Assembly (NCBI GenBank): GCA_027041035.1
Contig: JALULB010000302.1
Coordinates: forward strand, 1 to 7,718
DNA from: Sedimenticola sp.
GTDB lineage: Bacteria > Pseudomonadota > Gammaproteobacteria > Chromatiales > Chromatiaceae
Reading direction: 5' to 3'
DNA length: 7,718 nt
Positions within the stretch are counted from its first letter, which is position 1; every line of letters starts with the position of its first letter. A model generated the notes under the pieces. That model did not search any database. It worked only from the letters and a program-made list of their open reading frames with translations, and was not told where the DNA came from. Of the stretch, positions 1 through 7,303 are shown in pieces. The position numbers and the translations under genes are program-made.

Positions 1-141
1 GTATTCCCATCGGTCGGCCGCGACTGCTGGGTTTCGTACCTCAACCCAGCCTACGCTTTTGAATCGGATTCGATGCCTCGGCCTTGGCTTGAATCGCCGA
101 AGCAATGTTGGGTCAAGCACGGCGCGTCCAACAAAGGTGCT
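1..141. repeat. Direct repeat copy 1 (141 bp, possibly extends left of window)
   Basis: This copy matches 215-355 at a constant offset of 214 bp with four mismatches in 141 positions (91, 113, 119 and 137). It starts at the first base of the window, so its true left end is unknown. It contains a GCTGGGT...ACCCAGC mini-hairpin (26-32 with 44-50) and a TGTTGG...CCAACA mini-hairpin (106-111 with 128-133). Similarity ends after the shared GTGCT/ATGCT, the point where copy 2 enters the rsmA stop codon. Confidence 0.9.
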
Positions 142-164
142 GCAAAGGCTCAATCCCGACAGCC

Positions 165-269
165 CGTAGGCTGGGTAGAGCGCAGCGAAACCCAGCGCGG
201 CGCCGGTGGCATGCGTATTCCCATCGGTCGGCCGCGACTGCTGGGTTTCGTACCTCAACCCAGCCTACG
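165..269. repeat. Inverted pair of GCTGGGT/ACCCAGC palindromic elements
   Basis: The left arm at 165-196 begins CGTAGGCTGGGT and ends AAACCCAGC. The right arm at 240-269 is an imperfect reverse complement, beginning GCTGGGTTTCG and ending ACCCAGCCTACG. Each arm is also a small hairpin by itself (7-bp stem GCTGGGT/ACCCAGC; left loop 13 nt, right loop 11 nt). A third arm, identical to the right one, lies at 26-56. Short intergenic palindromes of this GTAGGNTGGGT type are common in many proteobacterial genomes and resemble REP-like elements. Assignment to a named family is not possible from this window. Confidence 0.7.
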
Positions 270-355
270 CTTTTGAATCGGATTCGATGCCTCGGCCTTG
301 GCTTTAATCGCCGAAGCAATGTTGGGCCAAGCGCGGCGCGTCCAACAAAGATGCT
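215..355. repeat. Direct repeat copy 2 (141 bp), ending at the rsmA stop codon
   Basis: This is the second copy of the sequence at 1-141. Its right end falls inside the rsmA stop codon (354-356 on the plus strand), so the duplicated block is exactly the non-coding sequence flanking the gene. It contains the same two mini-hairpins at 240-246/258-264 and 320-325/342-347. The latter pair would form a stem shortly after the rsmA stop in the mRNA, but no T-run follows it. Confidence 0.9.
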
Positions 356-1142
356 AACCGTTGACCTCTCCAGCCAGGTTCGACAGCCGGACGAATCCCT
401 CGATGTCGATCTGTTCGGCGCGGATCGACGGGTCGATGCCGGTGGAGCGGATCTGGTCGGCATTCAGCAAGCCCTTCATATTGTTCAGCAGGGTTTTACG
501 CTTGTGCGCGAACGCCTGGGTCACAAGCTTAGCGAACCCCTCGCGATCGTCGAGCTCGAACCTGGGCGTCTGGCGAGGCGTCAAGCGGACAAAGCTGGAG
601 TCCACCTTGGGTGGCGGATGAAATGCCGCCGGCGCGATGTCGAACAGTCCCTGGATGTCGCAGTCCAGTTGCAGCATCACCGACAAGCGACCCCAGCGCT
701 TGCTGCCGGGCACGGCGGCGATACGCTGTACGACCTCCTTTTGCAGCATGAAATGCATGTCTTCGATGCAGTGCTTGTGCGTCAACAGGTGGAACAGCAA
801 CGGGGTCGAGATGTTATAGGGCAGGTTGCCGACGACACGCAGCTTGCGCCCCCCGTCCAGCAGCGCGCAATAATCGAAGCCGAGCGCATCGGCATTGAAC
901 AACCTGAACTCGCCGAGCGGCTCGCACTGCTTCTTCAGGTTACTTAGCAGGTCCCGGTCCAGTTCCACCGCGTTCAGCGCGCCGCTGTGCTTGAGCAGCT
1001 CGCGGGTAATCGCCCCCTGACCGGGGCCGATCTCCAGCAGGTGCTGGCCCGGCAGGGGTTTGATCGCGGCAACGATGGATGCGATTACCGCTGTATCGCG
1101 CAGGAAGTTCTGCCCAAAGCGCTTTCTCGGACGATGGCTCAT
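354..1142 (-). CDS. rsmA: 16S rRNA (adenine(1518)-N6/adenine(1519)-N6)-dimethyltransferase RsmA (KsgA)
   Basis: RsmA uses S-adenosylmethionine to dimethylate two adjacent adenines in the 3'-terminal helix of 16S rRNA, a late 30S assembly checkpoint in the cytoplasm. From the ATG at 1142 the protein has 262 residues (E. coli KsgA has 273). Visible landmarks are the N-terminal RKRFGQNFL (6-14), SAM motif I EIGPGQGAIT (37-46), the acidic ribose-binding stretch VELDRD (59-64), NADA (83-86), the catalytic NLPYN (106-110) and a basic KRKTLLNN (214-221). An upstream in-frame TTG at 1172 would add ten residues, but it lies in the T-run of the preceding terminator, so I prefer the ATG. No clear Shine-Dalgarno sequence precedes it. 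The gene sits tail-to-head behind rpoD rather than with surA-pdxA or apaG, which is unusual. No separate promoter is obvious, so expression may depend on read-through from rpoD. Confidence 0.96.
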   Translation of the reverse strand: MSHRPRKRFGQNFLRDTAVIASIVAAIKPLPGQHLLEIGPGQGAITRELLKHSGALNAVELDRDLLSNLKKQCEPLGEFRLFNADALGFDYCALLDGGRKLRVVGNLPYNISTPLLFHLLTHKHCIEDMHFMLQKEVVQRIAAVPGSKRWGRLSVMLQLDCDIQGLFDIAPAAFHPPPKVDSSFVRLTPRQTPRFELDDREGFAKLVTQAFAHKRKTLLNNMKGLLNADQIRSTGIDPSIRAEQIDIEGFVRLSNLAGEVNG

Positions 1143-1170
1143 GACGATGCCGTGGGGTGCGCGCGGATAC

Positions 1171-1196
1171 AAAAAACCGGGCGTTGGCCCGGTTTT
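1171..1196 (-). terminator. Rho-independent terminator of rpoD
   Basis: A perfect 10-bp stem (AAAACCGGGC at 1173-1182 with GCCCGGTTTT at 1187-1196) encloses a 4-nt loop. On the minus strand it is followed by an unbroken run of six T. It lies about 30 bp beyond the rpoD stop codon and only about 28 bp before the rsmA ATG. It therefore separates the two genes, unless it leaks or is antiterminated. The A-run on the other side makes the stem symmetrical, but no plus-strand gene leads into it. Confidence 0.88.
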
Positions 1197-1224
1197 CCGT
1201 CATTACTGCCGGCGGTCGAGCGCA

Positions 1225-3027
<1,803 letters not shown>

Positions 3028-3077
3028 AATTTCTGCTGGATTACCGGGTATATTGAGGCTGCTTGGGTCGATCGGCC

Positions 3078-3106
3078 ATTATAGCAGTTTGTTGGGGTTA
3101 TTGCCA
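3078..3106 (-). promoter_or_regulatory. rpoD promoter (extended -10)
   Basis: On the minus strand there is a perfect TATAAT (3078-3083) preceded by TGC (3084-3086), an extended -10 element. A poor -35 hexamer, TGGCAA (3101-3106, 3 of 6 matches), lies 17 bp upstream. The predicted start point near 3071 gives a leader of about 43 nt before the rpoD ATG. This would let rpoD be expressed independently of rpsU-yqeY-dnaG. I see no heat-shock-type (CCCCAT-like) -10 near it. Confidence 0.75.
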
Positions 3107-3251
3107 TGCATGGGTGGCTTTCCGAGAACGGGGCCATAGCGAGTGGACGTGGGATCGAGCCGGATTTTTCATTCGCGCAAGGCGAGATTTCAGCCACATC
3201 CAGCTTTTCCACACGCCTGAATCCCTGCAGGCGGGTAGGGCAATGCAGAGG

Positions 3252-4934
3252 CTATTCCCGACCGCCGGGCTGGTCGCCACGAATCCGCATGCGCAGACGC
3301 GCCTTGCGAGCCTTGTCACTGAGACGTTGCAGCGCGCCCCGGAGTTCCGCCGCGATGTCCGCGTTTTCCGGCAGCCCGAGCGGAATCGCGACCAGCTTGC
3401 GCACGGCTTTCTCGTTGTCGGTATCGCGGTAGCGTTCCAACAGTTGGGCGACGCTGATATCCGGCTGTTCGCGTGTCTGCTCCAGTAGTTCCAGCAGGAA
3501 ATTTGCGCCGGGGATGTCGCTGTCCGCCCAGTCGGTGGTCAGTTCCGGGTCGGCGCCGAGCCGCGGGTTTTGCAGCAGCAGGGCGACCGCGAAACGGGTT
3601 GCATTGAGTCCTTGTGGCTGGCGCTGGCTCTGGCGCGGGCCGGATCGGCGCGGCGTTTCCTGGGTTCGTGGTCTTGCCGGATGCGGTGTCTGGATGCCGA
3701 GCAGATCGTCAAGCCGCTTGTAGAGCAGCTGGCGCAGCAGGCCGGCCGGGAGTTTGTCCAGCAGCGGGCGCAGTTGCTCGGCATAGCGTACCTGACCGTC
3801 GGCGCTGTGCAGATCCATGCCGATCGCGCAGTGCTCGAAGAGGTAGTCCGACAGTGGCTGCGCCGAGACCACGCGGGTCTCGAAGGCGTCCTTGCCTTCC
3901 TGGCGGATCAGCGTATCCGGGTCTTCGCCATCGGGCAGAAACAGGAAGCGCACCTCCTTGCCATCCTTCAGCAAGGGCAGCAGGTTGTTCAGCGCCTTCC
4001 AGGCGGCGTCGCGTCCGGCGCTGTCGCCATCGAAGCAGAAGCAGATCGCCGGCGCATGGCGGAACAGCAGCTCGATATGCTGGGGTGTCGCGGCGGTGCC
4101 CAGGGTGGCGACCGCGTAGTCGATGCCAAACTGCGCGAGGGCGACGACATCCATATAGCCCTCGACCACCAGCAGGCGGTCGAGATGGCGCAGCGCCTGG
4201 TGCGCCTCGTACAGGCCGTACAATGCCTGGCCCTTGTGGAACAGCGGGGTTTCCGGCGAGTTGAGGTACTTCGGCTTGCCGTCCCCCAGCAGGCGGCCGC
4301 CGAAACCGATGATGCGACCGCGTGGGTCACGGATCGGGAACATGATGCGCTCGCGGAACCGGTCGTAGCGCTTGCCCTCTGCCTCGACGATCATGCCGGT
4401 ATCACGTAACGCCTGGAGCTTCTGGTCGTCTCCGCCGAAATGCGCGAGCAGATTGTCCCAGCCGGGTGGGGCATGGCCGATGCCGAAGCGCGCGCTGATC
4501 TCGCCAGACAGGCCGCGCTGTTTCAGGTAGGTGATCGCCGCCGGGTTTTGCCGCAGCCGTGCCCGGTACCAGTCGCCGATTGCCTTCAGCAGTTGGTAGA
4601 GCGGGCGGTGGTCCGGTCCTCGGTGGTCGAACTGTTCGTAGGGGATCTCCAGGCCGGCCAGGCCCGAGAGGATCTCGATCGCATCGATGAAGCCGACGCG
4701 GTCGTACTCCATCAGAAAGTCGACCGCGTTGCCGTGCGCGCCGCAGCCGAAGCAGTGATAGAACTGTTTCGCCCGGGAAACGGTGAACGAAGGGGTTTTC
4801 TCGTCGTGGAACGGGCAGCAGGCGGTGTATTCTTTGCCTGCCTTCTTCAGCGGCACGCGGGTGCCGACGATCTCGACGATATCGCTGCGTTCGATCAGCG
4901 TATCGATGAACTGGCGGGGGATTCTGCCGGCCAT
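3252..4934 (-). CDS. dnaG: DNA primase DnaG
   Basis: DnaG synthesises the short RNA primers used at the replication fork, recruited through the DnaB helicase. It has 560 residues (E. coli has 581), and the MAGRIPRQFI start matches the family. The N-terminal CHC2 zinc-binding domain shows C40, H43, C61 and C64 (the latter two within HCFGCGAHGNA). The TOPRIM catalytic core shows EGYMD (258-262), FDGDSAG (301-307) and DGEDPD (335-340). A Pro/Arg-rich linker (about 418-442) leads to the C-terminal helicase-binding domain (about 445-560). The ATG lies 21 bp after the yqeY stop. The best Shine-Dalgarno, GAGGA, overlaps that stop codon and is unusually far from the start, with a small hairpin between. 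Low translation of dnaG is a known trait of this operon in E. coli. No U-tracted terminator is seen after dnaG. Confidence 0.98.
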   Translation of the reverse strand: MAGRIPRQFIDTLIERSDIVEIVGTRVPLKKAGKEYTACCPFHDEKTPSFTVSRAKQFYHCFGCGAHGNAVDFLMEYDRVGFIDAIEILSGLAGLEIPYEQFDHRGPDHRPLYQLLKAIGDWYRARLRQNPAAITYLKQRGLSGEISARFGIGHAPPGWDNLLAHFGGDDQKLQALRDTGMIVEAEGKRYDRFRERIMFPIRDPRGRIIGFGGRLLGDGKPKYLNSPETPLFHKGQALYGLYEAHQALRHLDRLLVVEGYMDVVALAQFGIDYAVATLGTAATPQHIELLFRHAPAICFCFDGDSAGRDAAWKALNNLLPLLKDGKEVRFLFLPDGEDPDTLIRQEGKDAFETRVVSAQPLSDYLFEHCAIGMDLHSADGQVRYAEQLRPLLDKLPAGLLRQLLYKRLDDLLGIQTPHPARPRTQETPRRSGPRQSQRQPQGLNATRFAVALLLQNPRLGADPELTTDWADSDIPGANFLLELLEQTREQPDISVAQLLERYRDTDNEKAVRKLVAIPLGLPENADIAAELRGALQRLSDKARKARLRMRIRGDQPGGRE

Positions 4935-4935
4935 G

Positions 4936-4949
4936 CGGGCGTCCGCCCG
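4936..4949 (-). promoter_or_regulatory. Hairpin between the dnaG Shine-Dalgarno and start codon
   Basis: CGGGC (4936-4940) and GCCCG (4945-4949) can pair around a 4-nt loop, immediately upstream of the dnaG ATG. The only recognisable Shine-Dalgarno (GAGGA, overlapping the yqeY TGA at 4956-4958) lies about 19 nt from the ATG. Folding this stem would shorten the effective spacing to a few nucleotides. The pairing is visible; any effect on translation is inference. Confidence 0.4.
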
Positions 4950-4955
4950 TTATCC

Positions 4956-5399
4956 TCAGCCGGCCAGTTTCTGTTTGATCTGGGCGCTGACCTTGCCCAT
5001 GTCGGCGCGGCCTTCCAGCTTGGGCTTCAATATGCCCATGACCTTGCCCATCTCTTTCATCGAACCGGCGCCGCTGGTCGCGATGGCCTCGTCGATCAAC
5101 GCGGTGATCTCGTCATCGCCGAGTTGCTCGGGCAGGTAGGTGGCGAGAATATCCAGTTCGAAGGCTTCCTGGTCGGCGAGTTCGTCGCGACCGGCCTGCT
5201 GGTACTGCTGCAATGAATCGCGCCGCTGCTTGACCATGCGGTTCAACACGGCGAGTACATCGGAATCGCTCAGCTCGCGGCGCTCGTCGACCTCGACCTG
5301 CTTGATCGCCGCGAGGATCAGCCGGATGACGCCGAGACGCGGCTTGTCGCCGCCCTTCATGGCGGCCTTCATGTCGTTGGTTATCTGTTGTTTGAGCAT
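4956..5399 (-). CDS. yqeY: GatB/YqeY domain-containing protein
   Basis: This 147-residue protein has the full usual length of the YqeY family. The family resembles the C-terminal tail domain of the GatB subunit of the tRNA-dependent amidotransferase. Typical features are the N-terminal helical segment MKAAMKGGDKPRLGVIRLIL (10-29), RDSLQQYQQAGRDELADQE (60-78), YLPEQL (88-93), GSMKEMGKVMG (112-122) and a terminal GRADMGKVSAQIKQKL (130-145). It is predicted to be cytosolic and tRNA-interacting, but no defined biochemical role is established for the stand-alone protein. It starts 10 bp after the rpsU stop without a clear Shine-Dalgarno, which suggests translational coupling. Its position between rpsU and dnaG is common outside the Enterobacteria. 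The family identity is firm; the function is not. Confidence 0.93.
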   Translation of the reverse strand: MLKQQITNDMKAAMKGGDKPRLGVIRLILAAIKQVEVDERRELSDSDVLAVLNRMVKQRRDSLQQYQQAGRDELADQEAFELDILATYLPEQLGDDEITALIDEAIATSGAGSMKEMGKVMGILKPKLEGRADMGKVSAQIKQKLAG

Positions 5400-5409
5400 G
5401 CCGATAGGC

Positions 5410-5625
5410 TCAGTATTGACGTTCCCAGCGCCGGTTTTCGCGCGAGACCTTCTTCATGTGGCGTTTCACGGCGGCGGCCGCCTTGCGTTTACGTTCGGCC
5501 GTCGGCTTTTCGTAGAATTCACGGCGACGGACCTCGGCGAGAACGCCGGCTTTTTCGCAGGAACGCTTGAAACGACGCATTGCGACTTCGAAGGGCTCGT
5601 TTTCTTTAACCTTTACATGGGGCAT
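5410..5625 (-). CDS. rpsU: 30S ribosomal protein S21
   Basis: S21 is a small, highly basic protein of the 30S platform that supports base pairing of mRNA with the anti-Shine-Dalgarno. The 71-residue product equals the E. coli length and is nearly colinear with it: [20 protein letters not shown] (5-24), then [20 protein letters not shown] (26-45), and a lysine/arginine-rich C-terminus ending WERQY. A GAGAG sequence about 7 nt before the ATG serves as ribosome-binding site. It is the first gene of the macromolecular synthesis operon, with a promoter about 40-70 bp upstream. Confidence 0.98.
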   Translation of the reverse strand: MPHVKVKENEPFEVAMRRFKRSCEKAGVLAEVRRREFYEKPTAERKRKAAAAVKRHMKKVSRENRRWERQY

Positions 5626-5665
5626 ATCGACTCTCTAAAAAAACACGTGGAACGAAAGGCGCGTA

Positions 5666-5694
5666 ATTCTATAGATATCGCGGGTGAAATGCAA
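5666..5694 (-). promoter_or_regulatory. Promoter of the rpsU-yqeY-dnaG operon
   Basis: On the minus strand, TTGCAT (5689-5694) and TAGAAT (5666-5671, 5 of 6 matches to TATAAT) are separated by 17 bp. The predicted start near 5659 gives a leader of about 34 nt before rpsU. No CTGT-N8-ACAG LexA box, which is present upstream of E. coli rpsU, could be recognised in the divergent intergenic region 5626-5843. Confidence 0.55.
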
Positions 5695-5782
5695 AGCCTG
5701 TCGTTGGGTCGGCTCACGGCCGAAGCGGCTTCCCGCTGGATGTGTTTTTCCATCCGCGACGCTGGCATCCGGTGCTTGGCGG

Positions 5783-5811
5783 GTGAAATCGAGCCGCGTT
5801 TATTGTTTAAT
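5783..5811 (+). promoter_or_regulatory. Candidate lysC promoter
   Basis: GTGAAA (5783-5788, 4 of 6 matches to TTGACA) and TTTAAT (5806-5811, 5 of 6 matches to TATAAT) are spaced by 17 bp. This predicts a start near 5818 and a leader of only about 25 nt. That is too short for a lysine riboswitch, and none is seen upstream. The promoter is divergent from that of rpsU, about 110 bp away. Confidence 0.45.
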
Positions 5812-5843
5812 ACGGGGCCGTTCAAACAGGCCCGGTAGCTCAG

Positions 5844-7064
5844 ATGGCGCTTATCGTACAGAAATATGGTGGAACCTCGGTTGGCTCGGTGGAGCGCATT
5901 CAAGCCGTGGCGGAGAAGGTCAAGGCCAGCGTCGCGGCCGGCAACCAGATCGTCGTGGTGGTCTCCGCGATGTCCGGAGAGACCAATCGCCTGGTCGAAC
6001 TCGCGCAAGCGGTCCAGCAACCGCCCAACGAGCGGGAACTGGACGTGCTGCTGTCGACCGGCGAGCAGGTGACGATCGCCTTGCTGAGCATGGCACTGGA
6101 CGCGCTCGGTCAGCCGGCCTGCTCGTTTACCGGCGCCCAGGTGCATATCCGTACCGACAGCGCGCATAACAAGGCGCGTATCCAGGATATCGATGGCGCG
6201 CGAGTCAAGACCGCGCTGGATGCCGGCAAGGTCGTCGTCGTCGCCGGTTTTCAGGGCGTCGACGAGCATGGCAACATCACCACCCTCGGGCGCGGCGGCT
6301 CCGACACCACGGCGGTCGCCATGGCGGCCGCGTTGAAGGCCGACGAATGTCAGATCTTTACCGATGTCGACGGCGTCTATACGACCGACCCGCGGGTCGA
6401 GCCAAAAGCGCGCCGCCTGCGCACCATCACCTTCGAGGAGATGCTCGAAATGGCCAGCCTGGGCTCGAAGGTGTTGCAGATCCGCGCCGTCGAGTTCGCC
6501 GGCAAATACGATGTCCCCCTGCGCGTGCTCTCCAGCTTCGAGGAAGGCGAGGGCACCCTGATTACCTTTGAGGATGATCCGACAATGGAAAAGGCCAAGA
6601 TATCCGGTATCGCGTTCAATCGCGACGAAGCCAAACTGACCATCATGGGCGTGCCCGACCAGCCGGGCGTGGCGCACAAGATCCTCGGACCCGTGGCCGC
6701 GCGGAACATCGAGGTCGACATGATCGTGCAGAACATCTCCCAGGACGGCACCACCGATTTCACCTTTACCGTGAATCGTGGTGATTTCACGAAGGCCATG
6801 GATATCCTGCGCCGCACCGCCAGCGAACTGGGCGCGCGGGAAGTGGTTGGAGACGACAATATCGTCAAGATCTCGCTGGTTGGCGTCGGCATGCGTTCGC
6901 ATGCTGGTATCGCCAGCACGATGTTCCAGGCACTGGCGGACGAAGGCATCAATATCTGCCTGATCTCCACATCGGAAATAAAGGTGTCCGTCGTCGTGCA
7001 GGAAAAATACCTGGAGCTCGGCGTGCGCGCTCTGCACGAGGCGTTTGGTTTGGCCGAGGGGTGA
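5844..7064 (+). CDS. lysC: Aspartate kinase (aspartokinase), monofunctional, ACT-regulated
   Basis: The enzyme phosphorylates L-aspartate with ATP, the committed step to lysine, diaminopimelate, threonine and methionine. The 406 residues match the monofunctional Pseudomonas-type enzyme, with no fused homoserine dehydrogenase. The kinase domain shows KYGGTSVG (7-14), SAMSGETNRL (41-50), STGEQVTIAL (71-80), FQGVDEHGNITTLGRGGSDT (136-155) and TDVDGVYTTDPR (173-184). The tandem ACT domains follow from about residue 255, with LTIMGVPDQPGVAHKILGP (265-283), VDMIVQN (291-297), VGVGMRSHAGIA (346-357) and STSEIKVSVV (375-384). These imply feedback control by lysine and/or threonine. There is no strong Shine-Dalgarno. 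An internal ATG at codon 248, preceded by GAGGAT, could produce a separate regulatory subunit. It runs divergently from rpsU. Confidence 0.98.
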   Translation: MALIVQKYGGTSVGSVERIQAVAEKVKASVAAGNQIVVVVSAMSGETNRLVELAQAVQQPPNERELDVLLSTGEQVTIALLSMALDALGQPACSFTGAQVHIRTDSAHNKARIQDIDGARVKTALDAGKVVVVAGFQGVDEHGNITTLGRGGSDTTAVAMAAALKADECQIFTDVDGVYTTDPRVEPKARRLRTITFEEMLEMASLGSKVLQIRAVEFAGKYDVPLRVLSSFEEGEGTLITFEDDPTMEKAKISGIAFNRDEAKLTIMGVPDQPGVAHKILGPVAARNIEVDMIVQNISQDGTTDFTFTVNRGDFTKAMDILRRTASELGAREVVGDDNIVKISLVGVGMRSHAGIASTMFQALADEGINICLISTSEIKVSVVVQEKYLELGVRALHEAFGLAEG

Positions 7065-7078
7065 GGCTTGGCGGCGTT

Positions 7079-7099
7079 TTCGCCCGCTTGCCGGGCGAA
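7079..7099 (+). terminator. Hairpin after lysC, possible weak or Rho-assisted terminator
   Basis: TTCGCCCG (7079-7086) and CGGGCGAA (7092-7099) form an 8-bp stem with a 5-nt loop, starting 15 bp after the lysC stop. No T-run follows, so it does not look like a complete intrinsic terminator. It may protect the mRNA 3' end or mark partial termination before csrA. Confidence 0.45.
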
Positions 7100-7169
7100 G
7101 CCTGAAATCCGCGCGGTGGATACAAAAATTTCCATTGGAATGTGACGCAGGTTTTGTAGAAAATCTGTT

Positions 7170-7197
7170 TTGTTAAATCCTGTAATGCTGCTAGAAT
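7170..7197 (+). promoter_or_regulatory. Candidate csrA promoter (extended -10)
   Basis: TTGTTA (7170-7175, 4 of 6) and TAGAAT (7192-7197, 5 of 6) are separated by 16 bp, with TGC directly before the -10. The region upstream (about 7121-7190) is strikingly A/T-rich compared with its surroundings. The start would be near 7204, giving a leader of about 100 nt. The hairpin at 7210-7225 would then lie almost at the 5' end of the transcript. A second, weaker candidate (TTGATG 7255-7260, 17 bp, GATAAT 7278-7283) would start only about 14 nt before the ATG. Confidence 0.5.
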
Positions 7198-7209
7198 CCT
7201 GCCTTTCTT

Positions 7210-7225
7210 CGATGCGTGGGCATCG
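7210..7225 (+). promoter_or_regulatory. 5'-proximal hairpin in the csrA leader
   Basis: CGATGC (7210-7215) and GCATCG (7220-7225) form a perfect 6-bp stem capped by GTGG. G-U and other pairs with the flanking TTCTT/GGGGA could lengthen it. If the promoter at 7170-7197 is real, this stem sits within a few nucleotides of the 5' end and could stabilise the mRNA. Role inferred only. Confidence 0.45.
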
Positions 7226-7259
7226 GGGGACGGCTTGGTTGAGTCACGCGCCTGTTGAT

Positions 7260-7302
7260 GGATGTCCGCAGGACGTGGATAATATAAAGAGGAACTAAAG
7301 GA
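7260..7302 (+). promoter_or_regulatory. GGA-rich csrA leader: putative CsrA autoregulation sites
   Basis: Five GGA triplets fall within 43 nt upstream of the csrA ATG: 7260-7262, 7271-7273, 7277-7279, 7291-7293 and 7300-7302. The first is in GGATGT, matching the core of the known high-affinity CsrA site (A-R-GGA-U-G-U). The fourth lies in the AGAGGA Shine-Dalgarno (7288-7293), and the last is next to the start codon. CsrA is known to repress its own translation in E. coli by binding such sites; that it does so here is inference. Confidence 0.5.
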
Positions 7303-7303
7303 A

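Larger units (their letters stand above)
1..353. other. Gene-free, repeat-bearing region downstream of rsmA
   Basis: No credible coding sequence is visible here; the open frames that cross it are proline/arginine-rich and run into the antisense of rsmA. The stretch consists almost entirely of two direct copies of a 141-bp sequence separated by about 73 bp that contains an inverted hairpin element. rsmA transcription runs into it from the right, so it would form the 3' untranslated region of that mRNA. No hairpin followed by a T-run is present, so no intrinsic terminator for rsmA can be named. The apaG/apaH genes that often follow rsmA in gammaproteobacteria are not present in this stretch. 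Confidence 0.8.

Noticed and set aside
1..355. CRISPR-like or tandem array
   Set aside because: Only two copies are visible, each 141 bp, with a single 73-bp spacer and internal palindromes. Size and number do not fit CRISPR.
105..947. 280-residue plus-strand ORF across the repeats and opposite rsmA
   Set aside because: Its frame runs through the direct repeat and then antisense to the conserved RsmA. No motif is recognisable.
1143..1172. Upstream TTG start for rsmA (ten extra residues)
   Set aside because: The TTG lies in the T-run of the rpoD terminator and has no Shine-Dalgarno. The ATG at 1142 gives an N-terminus of normal length before the RKRFGQNF motif.
3216..3235. Hairpin after dnaG (CGCCTG...CAGGCG) as a terminator
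   Set aside because: The stem is only 6 bp with an 8-nt loop, and no T-run follows on the minus strand.
5626..5843. Lysine riboswitch or LexA box between rpsU and lysC
   Set aside because: The predicted lysC leader is only about 25 nt, far too short for a lysine riboswitch, and no CTGT-N8-ACAG sequence was found.
5830..5848. tRNA-like 5' half (GCCCGGTAGCTCAGATGG) at the lysC start
   Set aside because: It resembles a D-arm/box A, but no matching D-stem partner, anticodon arm, T-loop or acceptor 3' strand follows. The bases enter the conserved LysC N-terminus, so it is coincidence or a tRNA remnant at most.
5613..7037. 474-residue minus-strand ORF opposite lysC
   Set aside because: It is a GC-rich antisense shadow. 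It overlaps the well-conserved LysC and the start of rpsU and shows no recognisable domain.
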